Shown here: in pieces, positions 45,403-52,092 of the stretch
Layout of the letters: each line of letters begins with the position of its first letter
Numbering within the stretch: position 1 is the first letter of the stretch
NCBI RefSeq assembly: GCF_018860755.1
Contig: NZ_JAHKPW010000058.1
Span: 149,714-201,805, forward strand
Direction of reading: 5' to 3'
DNA length: 52,092 nt
DNA from: Colwellia sp. D2M02
GTDB lineage: Bacteria; Pseudomonadota; Gammaproteobacteria; Enterobacterales; Alteromonadaceae
The notes under the pieces: model-generated
Seen by the model: the letters and a program-made list of their open reading frames with translations, nothing else
What the model was told of the DNA's origin: nothing
Database searches by the model: none
Translations under genes and position numbers: made by a program

Positions 45403-46041
45403 ATGGCGACTAAAATAAATATTTTAAATGCATCAGAAAGATTCAGTCATGTTCTAGATTTACTGGAGAACAAAGCTCAAGACTCTCTTGTTGAAATCAA
45501 AAAGCATATTGAATTGCCAAACATAGATGTTGTAATAAGTCCTTGCTCTGAGGAGTATAAAACCGAAAGTGGCATTCTTGGATGTGTTAGCACACCTTAT
45601 GTAATTGATGTTTTGTTAGATACTGATCGCAAAGACCTCTCGAATATAATAAATAATGAGTTAACAAGTGTTATCGCTCACGAACTACACCATGTCATTC
45701 GGACTTCTTTTGGAGTTCAAGAGAAAAGCCTGCTCCAAGTACTAGTATCTGAGGGGCTTGCTTGTCACTTTGAGACTAAATTCAGTGATGATGCTACATC
45801 AAAATTTTTTGCTGACATAAAAAAATATGAATGGCGTAATTTATATAGCAAAATGCAAGCTAATTTGGAAAGTACTGATTTTAATTACCCTGTGTATTTC
45901 GGTGGTAAAGATATGGCTAAATTTCCAAATCGAGCGGGCTACTGGGTTGGCTTTAATTTAATTTCAGAATATATTGATAAGTATGGTGGCTGTGCTGTAA
46001 CCCTTGTCGGTACAGCAGCCGAAGAGTTTGTTGTAACATAA
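45403..46041 (+). CDS. Cassette gene 9: DUF2268-type zinc metalloprotease-like protein
   Basis: A 212-residue soluble protein. The zinc site HELHH (residues 93-97) in VIAHELHHVIR is followed by VSEGLACHFET, whose Glu about 25 residues later could be the third ligand. GYWVGFNLISEYI near the C-terminus is also a DUF2268 trait. No signal peptide, so cytoplasmic. The family is predicted to be peptidases; no substrate is known. A weak ribosome site precedes ATG 45403. An anti-phage or stress role is possible but nothing in the sequence shows it. Confidence 0.75.
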   Translation: MATKINILNASERFSHVLDLLENKAQDSLVEIKKHIELPNIDVVISPCSEEYKTESGILGCVSTPYVIDVLLDTDRKDLSNIINNELTSVIAHELHHVIRTSFGVQEKSLLQVLVSEGLACHFETKFSDDATSKFFADIKKYEWRNLYSKMQANLESTDFNYPVYFGGKDMAKFPNRAGYWVGFNLISEYIDKYGGCAVTLVGTAAEEFVVT

Positions 46042-46044
46042 GCA

Positions 46045-46133
46045 TAACAAGTTGCTTAAACGGAAAAATAACAGTTGGCCATCGCTTCGCGATTATAGCC
46101 AACCATTATTTTCCGCTTAGCAAAGCGTTATGC
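46045..46133 (+). repeat. attC9
   Basis: TAACAAG start; arms CAGTTGGC / AGCCAAC with a compact loop TCGCTTCGCGA; end GCGTTATGC. One of the two shortest sites. Confidence 0.92.
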
Positions 46134-46512
46134 GTCAGATGCGAATTCGAATAAATTTATTTGCTAGGTTTGGCGTTTTACTAAAAATTCTGTATTTGTT
46201 GCCTTTTCTTTACCTTGGTAACTTACGCGTAATAACGCTGTTTTAGCTTTTGGTTAAACAGTTTTTCGCCAACGTAGTTTGTTGGTAAAAGTCACTGTAA
46301 TTCAGTGGCTCAAAATTCACGGTTTTGTGGGTTGCACTGAGGTGTTTTTTACTTCGGCTTTTGCTGCCATGAAATCTTATATAGGTTGTGCGGCTTGTGG
46401 TAATCACAACCAGTCGCATAACAAGGTGCTTAAAAGGACTAAAACAGTTTGCTCGTTTTTTGCAAAGTAACGCAAAAAAGCCAGCCAACTATTTTAGCCT
46501 CTTAGCAAAACG
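46128..46512 (+). other. Cassette 10: 385-bp cassette with no convincing gene, copy B
   Basis: Same length as copy A (41826-42210), collinear throughout and sharing its unusual attC. Here the frame from 46279 opens with TTG and runs 63 codons into attC10, while a longer antisense frame is also open. Substitutions between copies do not favour synonymous sites, so I treat it as non-coding. Confidence 0.7.
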
Positions 46513-46518
46513 TTAGCT
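46419..46518 (+). repeat. attC10
   Basis: Same type as attC6, with TTTTTTGC / GCAAAAAA in the centre. The end reads ACGTTAGCT, so the usual G before CG is A. Confidence 0.88.
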
Positions 46519-46549
46519 AACTAATTAAATAATCCAACATGGAGTCGTT

Positions 46550-47056
46550 ATGAAGAAAGTATTTTTAGTGGTATCTATTTTATTGTTTTCGCAATTATCT
46601 TTTGCAAACACTGCGCAAGATAATGAACCCTTACATAAAATAGTAAAAGATTTTGATAGTGCAATTAAAACCAAAGATAAATCTAAATTTCTCGATTTAT
46701 TCTATGAAGGTACGGTTTCTTGGGTTGGTGTTTCGGTTGAAAATGATTTTAAAACAGCTAAAAGCAGAGCTGACGCTGCGATAGCCAAAGGTGAGCGCGC
46801 TAGAATGCCAATGAAAAACTTTCAAAGTGATCCTGAAAAATTCATCGATGGAATTATTGCTCGTGTTAAAGAGCCTAGAGAAGTATTCGAAAATATAAAA
46901 ATCCTACACGATGGTGAAGTCGCAACAATATACTTTGATTATGAATTTTACGACGGAGAGGTAAGAAAAAATTGGGGTAAAGAGAGTTGGTTACTTGTTA
47001 ACACTGAAAAAGGCTGGAAAATCAATTCAGTTATTTTCTCTATCACTCGCGGATAA
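46550..47056 (+). CDS. Cassette gene 11: exported NTF2-like (SnoaL-type) protein
   Basis: A 168-residue protein. Signal peptide about 1-19 (LVVSILLFSQLSFA), then an NTF2-like fold: helix LHKIVKDFDSAIKTKDKSKFLDLFYEGTVSWVGV, and the strand pairs VATIYFDYEFYDGE and WGKESWLLVNTEKGWKINSVIFS. This is the usual pattern of periplasmic DUF4440-like proteins; a small-molecule pocket is likely but no catalytic residues can be named. GGAG lies 6 bases before the ATG. Confidence 0.8.
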   Translation: MKKVFLVVSILLFSQLSFANTAQDNEPLHKIVKDFDSAIKTKDKSKFLDLFYEGTVSWVGVSVENDFKTAKSRADAAIAKGERARMPMKNFQSDPEKFIDGIIARVKEPREVFENIKILHDGEVATIYFDYEFYDGEVRKNWGKESWLLVNTEKGWKINSVIFSITRG

Positions 47057-47064
47057 AAGTTAAC

Positions 47065-47162
47065 TAACAAGCCAATCAAGCAGGACTAAAAACAGTTTGC
47101 TCGGTTCCGCTTCGCTTCACATTTTAGCAAACAATTTTTAGCCTCTTATTGAGGCGTTAGCT
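47065..47162 (+). repeat. attC11
   Basis: TAACAAG start; arms CAGTTTGCT / AGCAAAC, a compensated G-to-T and C-to-A pair; end GCGTTAGCT. Confidence 0.92.
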
Positions 47163-47178
47163 GTATAAGGATAGTTCA

Positions 47179-47544
47179 GTGAAAATTCTCACAAATATAT
47201 GCTCAAATAACCTATCTGAAAGTAAATTATTTTACGTAGATCTTCTTGGTTTTAAAGTTAAATATGATAGTGATTGGTACGTACAGCTTTGCTCACCAGA
47301 TGAGCCTGAAATAGAATATGGCCTTATTCAAAGGGATCATGATCTAGTTCCTAAAGCATTTCAGCAATTACCTAACGGTATGTATGTTACTTTCGTTGTA
47401 TCAAATGTAGATATTATTTACGAAAAAGCATTAGAATTAAATTTAGATATTGTTCAAAAACCTACAAACGAGTTTTATGGTCAACGTAGATTTCTTACTA
47501 AAGATCCAAGTGGTTGTCTCATTGATATATCGTCACCATTTTAA
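47179..47544 (+). CDS. Cassette gene 12: VOC-superfamily (glyoxalase/bleomycin-resistance-like) protein
   Basis: A 121-residue protein with two beta-alpha-beta-beta-beta units: SNNLSESKLFYVDLLGFKVKYDSDWYVQLCSP and YVTFVVSNVDIIYEKALELNLDIVQKPTNEFYGQRRFLTKDPSGCLIDISSPF. The second half is typical of VOC metalloenzymes and drug-binding proteins. Activity cannot be assigned; metal ligands are incomplete at the first position. GTG start with AAGGA upstream. Confidence 0.87.
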   Translation: MKILTNICSNNLSESKLFYVDLLGFKVKYDSDWYVQLCSPDEPEIEYGLIQRDHDLVPKAFQQLPNGMYVTFVVSNVDIIYEKALELNLDIVQKPTNEFYGQRRFLTKDPSGCLIDISSPF

Positions 47545-47572
47545 ATGTTACGGTTGGGTATTAATATACAGC

Positions 47573-47668
47573 TAACAAGTCGCTTAACAGGACAAATAAC
47601 AGTTGGTTTTTGCTCCTGCGTCGCTTATTTTAACCAACTGTTATTTGCCCATTAGCGGGGCGTTATGT
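47573..47668 (+). repeat. attC12
   Basis: TAACAAG start; arms CAGTTGGTTT / TTAACCAACTG; end GCGTTATGT. Confidence 0.92.
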
Positions 47669-47681
47669 ACAAGGAATGTTT

Positions 47682-47993
47682 ATGCGTAAGTGTTCGAGTT
47701 TATCTTTTTTAATCTTGTTTACCTTTTTAAGTGCAGGCTGCACAACTATTTACACTCTAGGTAATGAAGAACAAAACAATAAGATCTTCTCTGGAACAAT
47801 AAGGCAAGTCGAATTAGCTTGTGGTCATGCTGTTTGTGTTGATTTTCCTTTTTCACTTGTAGCCGATGTGGTTTTATTACCAGCAACAATTCCTTGGAGT
47901 ATTTATAACGTATCTACCAATAGCGCAGAAAAGTATAAAGCATCAAAACAGCCCGATGTTCCGGTAATGTTAGAAAAACCAAAATCAGAGTAA
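47682..47993 (+). CDS. Cassette gene 13: YceK/YidQ-family lipoprotein
   Basis: A 103-residue lipoprotein. Lipobox LSAGC at the end of the signal peptide; the family signature FSGTIRQVEL ... VDFPFSLVADVVLLPATIPW is clear (YceK/YidQ, DUF1375). The start is ATG 47682, 6 bases after AAGGA; ATG 47676 is too close to that site. Role unknown; these are small envelope lipoproteins. Confidence 0.85.
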   Translation: MRKCSSLSFLILFTFLSAGCTTIYTLGNEEQNNKIFSGTIRQVELACGHAVCVDFPFSLVADVVLLPATIPWSIYNVSTNSAEKYKASKQPDVPVMLEKPKSE

Positions 47994-48001
47994 CTTGTAC
48001 A

Positions 48002-48098
48002 TAACAAGCCACTCAAGCAGGACAAAAAACAGTTGGCTTTTGCTCCTCCGTCGCTTATTTTAGCCAACATTTTTTTGCCTCTTAGTGGGGCGTTAGCA
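48002..48098 (+). repeat. attC13
   Basis: TAACAAG start; arms CAGTTGGCTT / TTAGCCAAC; end GCGTTAGCA. Confidence 0.92.
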
Positions 48099-48114
48099 GT
48101 ATCAAGAGGTTTGG

Positions 48115-48465
48115 ATGAATTTTCTGAATATGTCGGAAACAGAAGTATTGGAAATAGCTACTCCAATTATGGATAACTTGATGCAAGCATCTACAGATAT
48201 TGATCACGCTAAACACGTTAAAGATTTTACAGATAGGGCTAAAGCAATCGTTACCAAAGAGCATTTAGAATGGGTTTGTAAAAAGTATCAATCAGAAAAA
48301 GGTATTTTTGGTAAAAGAGAGCCTATTGCGGTTCTTAGACGTCCAGGCTCAGCTGCAATTATTTGGAAACAATATTTCTCCGAAGTCGAAGGTGAGTATG
48401 TTGCCGAAATAGTTTTAACATATGTAGATGGCAAGTTTTTAGTAGACCATGCAATGGTGTTCTAA
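48115..48465 (+). CDS. Cassette gene 14: unknown soluble protein
   Basis: A 116-residue protein with no signal peptide or TM. It has a helical first half (TEVLEIATPIMDNLMQASTDIDHAKHV) and strands in the second (EPIAVLRRPGSAAIIWKQYFSEVEGEYVAEIVLTYVDGKFLVDHAMVF). The overall alpha-then-beta shape is compatible with an NTF2-like or cystatin-like fold, but no family is recognised. AGAGG precedes the ATG. Confidence 0.7.
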   Translation: MNFLNMSETEVLEIATPIMDNLMQASTDIDHAKHVKDFTDRAKAIVTKEHLEWVCKKYQSEKGIFGKREPIAVLRRPGSAAIIWKQYFSEVEGEYVAEIVLTYVDGKFLVDHAMVF

Positions 48466-48471
48466 TACTGC

Positions 48472-48566
48472 TAACAAGACGTTTAAACGGACAAAAAACA
48501 GTTGGCTGTTTCACTCCGTTCACAATTTTAGCCAACAGTTTTTTGCCGCTTAACGTGGCGTTATAA
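48472..48566 (+). repeat. attC14
   Basis: TAACAAG start; arms CAGTTGGCTG / TTAGCCAACAG; outer arms AACGGACAAAA / TTTTGCCGCTT; end GCGTTATAA. Confidence 0.92.
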
Positions 48567-48623
48567 CCATATTGAAGCATCGCACAATTACCATTAAATA
48601 ATGTATGAGGTTTAAAATTATAA

Positions 48624-49682
48624 ATGACTAAAACAATATCAATTTTTAACAACAAAGGTGGCGTAGGTAAAACATCTATCATATGGAATTTAGCTGTATC
48701 ATTAGCTGATTTAGACAAAAATGTTTTACTTTTAGATTTTGATCCTCAATGTAATCTATCAATCGCTTGTCTTGGTGATCAAGAATTCGCTAATTTACTT
48801 AAAACCTCAACAGCTAATCCATTTGGACAAACCGTAAAAGCTTTTGCGCTCCCTTATATTCAACAGAACAGATTTGGTCAAATACATACTTCTTCGCCCA
48901 AAATACCTAATGAGAATGGTAGGTTAGATATTGTTCCTGGTGATTTTTGGCTAAACTCATTCTCAGATGTTTTAAATGTCGGTACCGATGTTATTGGTGG
49001 TTCGGGTTTATATAGATTTATTCTTCCTGAGCTATTAACACAAGAAGCATCTCGCGTTAATGGTGTTGAGTATGATTATGTATTGATAGATTTACCCCCA
49101 TCATTTAATACGTTAGTGCGTTCATCTTTATATTGCTCAGACTATTTTCTTGTTCCGTGTACCCCAGATCTATTCTCATCATATTGTGTTGGTTTAATTG
49201 GAGATATGCTTCCTTTGTTCATTCAAGATTGGGAGCAGGGTAAACAACGATATCTTCAAAATAATCCGAATGATCCTGTAATCTTATCAAAAGGGAAGCC
49301 AAAGTTCGGAGGGTGGGTTTTTAATAATTTTGATACAAGGCATAGAAATGGAGTTAAGCGGATGGTTGCTGCAGACGCAGTACACCAAGCTTCAATCGAA
49401 ACTGCCATAACAGATATGCTAATACCTAATTTAAATAGTATAACTAGCTATCAAGCAGTCCCATCATTTGTTAACACTGATCATGTTGTAGGAATCGAAG
49501 ATTTAAATGTTATGGCTTCAGATAGCATTTTTCAAAATATACCTATTAGGTATTTATCTCAACATCGCCCAACAACACGGCTTCGTGGTCGGGGTTCTTG
49601 GGCTGCCAATCAAATCGAACTTATGGATGATATGGCACAGGAGTATGAAGACCTAGCATTATATATCGAACAAAACTTTTAG
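48624..49682 (+). CDS. Cassette gene 15: stand-alone ParA/MinD-type ATPase
   Basis: A 352-residue P-loop ATPase of the ParA group. The deviant Walker A FNNKGGVGKTS has Lys11 and Lys16; LLLDFDPQCNLS is the A' motif; and YVLIDLPPSFNTLV the Walker B. It is longer than chromosomal ParA (about 260 residues), with extra segments near 75-125 and 195-290. No ParB gene or parS-like repeats are seen next to it, and it fills a cassette alone. It could partition something, or be an accessory or defence ATPase; the sequence does not decide. GAGG lies 13 bases upstream, rather far for a ribosome site. Confidence 0.85.
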   Translation: MTKTISIFNNKGGVGKTSIIWNLAVSLADLDKNVLLLDFDPQCNLSIACLGDQEFANLLKTSTANPFGQTVKAFALPYIQQNRFGQIHTSSPKIPNENGRLDIVPGDFWLNSFSDVLNVGTDVIGGSGLYRFILPELLTQEASRVNGVEYDYVLIDLPPSFNTLVRSSLYCSDYFLVPCTPDLFSSYCVGLIGDMLPLFIQDWEQGKQRYLQNNPNDPVILSKGKPKFGGWVFNNFDTRHRNGVKRMVAADAVHQASIETAITDMLIPNLNSITSYQAVPSFVNTDHVVGIEDLNVMASDSIFQNIPIRYLSQHRPTTRLRGRGSWAANQIELMDDMAQEYEDLALYIEQNF

Positions 49683-49700
49683 TTTTTAATTTAATGGTTA

Positions 49701-49789
49701 TAACAAGTTGCTTAAACGGAATAAAAACAGTTGGTTATCGCTACGCGATTTTAACCAACCATTTTTATCCGCTTAGCAAGGCGTTATAT
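49701..49789 (+). repeat. attC15
   Basis: TAACAAG start; arms CAGTTGGTTA / TTAACCAAC with the compact loop TCGCTACGCGA; end GCGTTATAT. Confidence 0.92.
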
Positions 49790-49793
49790 TTAC

Positions 49794-50453
49794 ATGGAGG
49801 TTATCATCGATATTCTTGCGCCACTTTTTTATGATCAGGATCCAAGGAGAATAGTATTCCGTTATATTGTGGAGGGGACCGACGTTAATATTGGGGATAT
49901 TCTTTTTACTGTTGAAATCGCATCCGATTATATTGACCTTTATACTAAATATCCAAATGACTACTCATCTAATTATCTTGAGGTTCGTGCTGAATATAAA
50001 GGATTTATCTATGCCATAGAAGTTGACTCTGGTGATATCATAAACTCGAACCAAGTTGTAATGAAAATTAGCAGACAAAGTGAAAGGTTCAGGTCAACAA
50101 AAGTAATCAAATTTTTTTTTGTTCTAGGATCCATATTTATATTACATGCATTGTCTGGACTGTATTTCGGAGAAATGTTTATAGGGTCTAAAGTAGACTC
50201 TGGAGGTTCTACTGTTACAGGAAGTGAGCTGTATCTTTTTGTATTTGTTCAGATATCTTGGGGTGTAGGGATATCATTATGGGGTTTTCCTACAAAATAC
50301 CCAAAGAATATTGATGATAAAGTGCTTGATTCACTAAGTTTGGAAGACTCTCTAAAACTAGATCGAAAGTTAAATTATCCAAGAGCAATAGTGTCTGGAA
50401 TTCTTATGATTGGCTCAGTTATTACTTTATTTACATATGCGTTTATAAATTAG
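49794..50453 (+). CDS. Cassette gene 16: membrane protein with N-terminal lipoyl-like domain
   Basis: A 219-residue protein. Residues 1-95 resemble a biotinyl/lipoyl hybrid motif as in HlyD-type adaptors (EGTDVNIGDILFTVEIASDYIDLY, then VRAEYKGFIYAIEVDSGDIINSNQVVMKI), without the biotin Lys motif. Three TM segments follow at about 104-122, 145-163 and 195-215. The ATG lies 10 bases inside the cassette, and GGAGG occurs just after it, so the true start could be a rare codon downstream. No family is named. Confidence 0.65.
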   Translation: MEVIIDILAPLFYDQDPRRIVFRYIVEGTDVNIGDILFTVEIASDYIDLYTKYPNDYSSNYLEVRAEYKGFIYAIEVDSGDIINSNQVVMKISRQSERFRSTKVIKFFFVLGSIFILHALSGLYFGEMFIGSKVDSGGSTVTGSELYLFVFVQISWGVGISLWGFPTKYPKNIDDKVLDSLSLEDSLKLDRKLNYPRAIVSGILMIGSVITLFTYAFIN

Positions 50454-50472
50454 TATGAATCTGTTGTAAATA

Positions 50473-50569
50473 TAACAAGCACTTCAAACGGAACAAAAAC
50501 AGTTGGTTAGGTTCCGCTTCGCTTCACATTTTAACCAACTATTTTTGTCCGCTTAAGTGGGCGTTAGGT
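50473..50569 (+). repeat. attC16
   Basis: TAACAAG start; arms CAGTTGGTTA / TTAACCAAC; loop GTTCCGCTTCGCTTCAC shared with attC3 and attC11; end GCGTTAGGT. Confidence 0.92.
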
Positions 50570-50575
50570 GTCTCC

Positions 50576-51439
50576 ATGTATCGAGTTTTATTCACTCTTT
50601 TACTATTCATCCCCGATATTGTCCTAGCATGTAGAACTCTAGATTGGGGACTACTAACCACAAAAGATGCACTGATAAATAATGCTCATACAATAGTTTT
50701 AGCGAAAGCCAAAAACTATAATTTAGGCGTTGATGATAATTATCCAGTAACAAAAAATCATCGAATTGAATTTTCATTTATTGTTGAGGAAAGCTTAAAA
50801 GGTAAACCAATTAAGGAGATTTCTCTTCTTGGTTATGATGCTGACCATCGTGAGGCGAAACCGTCTGACTTAAACGGCCATCAAAAAGATGCATTTTGGA
50901 GAAGAGGCAGCGGCGGTAATCTGACAATAGGAGGAGATTGTGGGGCGTATGGGACATTTGAAATAGACCAACAGTACCTTTTAACTTTAAAAGAGGGCTT
51001 TCATATCAATTCTTTTGAGCTTGTGAATTCCAAGGATGATTTATGGTATAAGTATGTCAAAGAACGTATTAAAACAAATAAGGAAGGCTTTACTAAACTT
51101 AGTACACCGAGTTTTGATATAGCATCATGTGACGGATCCAAGTTTGAATTTGAACAGCCAGATTCACTTAAATTAATAGTAAGTAAAGTACCTGTAAAAA
51201 TGAGTGATGATGTAGAAATAGGTGATGTTATAGCTGAAGGTACAATAAAAGTTAACTCTTTTGGGGGTGTCTCTTCTGAAGATATTAATGTTAAACGTCG
51301 CAGAAAATTGCACAGACATTTTAATAAAACGCTCCCCCTATTGATTAGCGAGACTTTAAAAAAGTTGAGTTTTTCAACTTCTGCTCAACCAAATGAAAGG
51401 TGCTTTAAGGTCGCCTTAAAATACAACCCTACCAGTTAA
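50576..51439 (+). CDS. Cassette gene 17: unknown exported protein
   Basis: A 287-residue protein with a signal peptide (about 1-18, VLFTLLLFIPDIVLA) followed at once by Cys19. Residues 20-155 form a beta-rich domain with AHTIVLAKAKNYN, RIEFSFIVEESLKGKPIKEISLLGY and GGDCGAYGTFEIDQQYLLTL. The early Cys and strand pattern are reminiscent of netrin/TIMP-like folds, but this is a guess. The C-terminal half has two more Cys (ASCDGSKF, ERCFKVAL). The ATG is only 7 bases from attC16, with no clear ribosome site. Confidence 0.68.
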   Translation: MYRVLFTLLLFIPDIVLACRTLDWGLLTTKDALINNAHTIVLAKAKNYNLGVDDNYPVTKNHRIEFSFIVEESLKGKPIKEISLLGYDADHREAKPSDLNGHQKDAFWRRGSGGNLTIGGDCGAYGTFEIDQQYLLTLKEGFHINSFELVNSKDDLWYKYVKERIKTNKEGFTKLSTPSFDIASCDGSKFEFEQPDSLKLIVSKVPVKMSDDVEIGDVIAEGTIKVNSFGGVSSEDINVKRRRKLHRHFNKTLPLLISETLKKLSFSTSAQPNERCFKVALKYNPTS

Positions 51440-51462
51440 ATAGTAGCGGCTTTTCAAACACC

Positions 51463-51559
51463 TAACAAGAAAATAAACAAGGACTTAAAACAGTTGGCTT
51501 CCTTCGCTGCGCTCGGTATTATAGCCAACAATCTTAAGCCTGTTATTTAGGCGTTAGCT
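51463..51559 (+). repeat. attC17
   Basis: TAACAAG start; arms CAGTTGGCTT / TAGCCAAC; end GCGTTAGCT. Confidence 0.92.
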
Positions 51560-51584
51560 CTTTCAAATAACTATAAGGATATAC

Positions 51585-52076
51585 ATGAAATATTTACGAG
51601 TTTTACCTCTTCTCACTAGTATTATTATTACAACAGGTTGTAGCACTTCAAGCACTGTAAGTAATTATTCTCGTATGGATCAATTATACGGCAGTTGGAA
51701 TTGCAAACTATCAATGGAAGAGGAAGGGGTTAAAGTAGCAATGGATTATGACGTAAACTATGTACGTAACGGTAAATCAAATGGTTTTGGTACCATAATG
51801 TTTAAAGCTCCTGAATTACCTGAAATGGAATATTCAATGGCAGCTAGCTCCAATTGGGAATATAAAAGCGGTTACCTGATTGAAACGACGACTGAAATAA
51901 AATTAGTGAATATAAGTCACCCTGAATTTGATGAAGTATTTAACTTAGAAAGTATGTTTCCTCAAAATATTAGTGAATCTTCAGAGATACTAGTATTAAA
52001 TAATTCAGAGTTAAAACTAAAATCAGAAAGCGATGGGATGGTTTATAGCTGTGATAAAGTGCTTAACAAGAGCTAA
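51585..52076 (+). CDS. Cassette gene 18: unknown lipoprotein
   Basis: A 163-residue lipoprotein with lipobox TTGC-S (Cys19) at the end of a signal peptide. The mature protein is beta-rich (YGSWNCKLSMEEEGVKVAMDYDVNYVRNGKSNGFGTI, ELKLKSESDGMVYSCDKVL) with two Cys and resembles small lipocalin-like bacterial lipoproteins in layout. AAGGAT lies 5 bases before the ATG. The stop codon TAA is the first three bases of a TAACAAG at 52074, so the gene ends at the start of the next attC. Confidence 0.7.
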   Translation: MKYLRVLPLLTSIIITTGCSTSSTVSNYSRMDQLYGSWNCKLSMEEEGVKVAMDYDVNYVRNGKSNGFGTIMFKAPELPEMEYSMAASSNWEYKSGYLIETTTEIKLVNISHPEFDEVFNLESMFPQNISESSEILVLNNSELKLKSESDGMVYSCDKVLNKS

Positions 52077-52092
52077 CAAGAGACTATGGCGT
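52064..52092 (+). repeat. Start of attC18, cut by the window end
   Basis: TAACAAG occurs twice, at 52064 and 52074, followed by AGACTATGGCGT at the edge. It is either a normal attC running off the window or a collapsed site; the sequence stops too early to tell. Confidence 0.5.

Larger units (their letters stand above)
38701..52092 (+). mobile_element. Integron cassette array without integrase in the window (CALIN-like)
   Basis: Seventeen full attC sites (89-100 bp) share the start TAACAAG, a central inverted repeat around CAGTTGGC/GCCAAC and the end GCGTTAGG or GCGTTATG. They separate single-gene cassettes, all on the plus strand. The sites are alike enough to belong to one chromosomal integron lineage. 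The integrase would be expected on the left, next to a site recombining with the first cassette, but the left neighbour is an outer-membrane protein gene. The array runs off the right edge. Confidence 0.9.

Noticed and set aside
46243-46488. 81-codon antisense frame in the geneless cassette, copy B
   Set aside because: It lies mostly over attC10, opposes all cassette genes and is not supported by the sister copy.
39271-51559. Regularly spaced repeats of about 96 bp, possibly a CRISPR array
   Set aside because: Spacing is gene-sized, the repeats are long imperfect hairpins with TAACAAG starts and GCGTTA ends, and genes lie between them. These are integron attC sites.

Overview
The window looks like a chromosomal segment of a marine, low-GC gammaproteobacterium of the order Alteromonadales (Colwellia / Thalassotalea / Pseudoalteromonas-like). 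This rests on its MalR-type sugar regulon with ATACGTAT operators, TonB-dependent receptors paired with a PrnA-like halogenase, an MFS (not ABC or PTS) maltose transporter, and a long homogeneous integron cassette array. The genus is an inference. No rRNA, tRNA, IS element or CRISPR array was recognised.

Region 1 (about 1-11.2 kb) is a maltodextrin/starch locus. It holds an outer-membrane barrel protein, a LacI-family regulator, an MFS sugar transporter, glucokinase and an exported GH31 alpha-glucosidase on the minus strand, and a cytoplasmic GH13 alpha-glucosidase overlapping an exported GH13 alpha-amylase on the plus strand. Region 2 (11.4-24 kb) is a mix: a tricorn-like exported peptidase, a sensor diguanylate cyclase, a BlaI/BlaR1-type pair with a TonB-like C-terminus, and a Fur-box-preceded sigma/anti-sigma/TonB-receptor/heme-oxygenase/DUF454 iron module. 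Region 3 (24-31.6 kb) returns to starch: a PrnA-like halogenase, a MalA-like TonB receptor and a lipoprotein pullulanase. Two operators identical in core to those of region 1 tie both halves into one regulon: pullulanase and amylase debranch and cut polymer, the receptor imports dextrins, the glucosidases trim them, the MFS protein carries them inward and Glk phosphorylates glucose. Region 4 (31.8-38.6 kb) has a DUF1428 protein, a TetR-MFP-RND efflux operon and a small outer-membrane protein.

Region 5 (38.7 kb to the end) is an integron cassette array: 17 complete attC sites of 89-100 bp, one degenerate site at the left edge and a fragment at the right end, with every cassette gene on the plus strand. 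No integron integrase is present at the 5' (attI) side, so within the window this is a CALIN-like array or a detached piece of a sedentary chromosomal integron. Cassette products include a GNAT enzyme, a HEPN-like protein, a zinc-ribbon protein, a DUF2268 metalloprotease, an NTF2-like protein, a VOC protein, a YceK-like lipoprotein, a lone ParA ATPase and several unknown membrane or exported proteins. Two cassettes of exactly 385 bp are near-duplicates with no convincing gene.

The most striking element is one 2.6-kb cassette (42211-44847). It carries its own promoter-like sequence, a highly structured untranslated region, a retron-type reverse transcriptase with an unusual LVDD active site, and an overlapping gene for a two-TM protein. 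This is the layout of an Ec48-like retron anti-phage system packaged as a mobile integron cassette.
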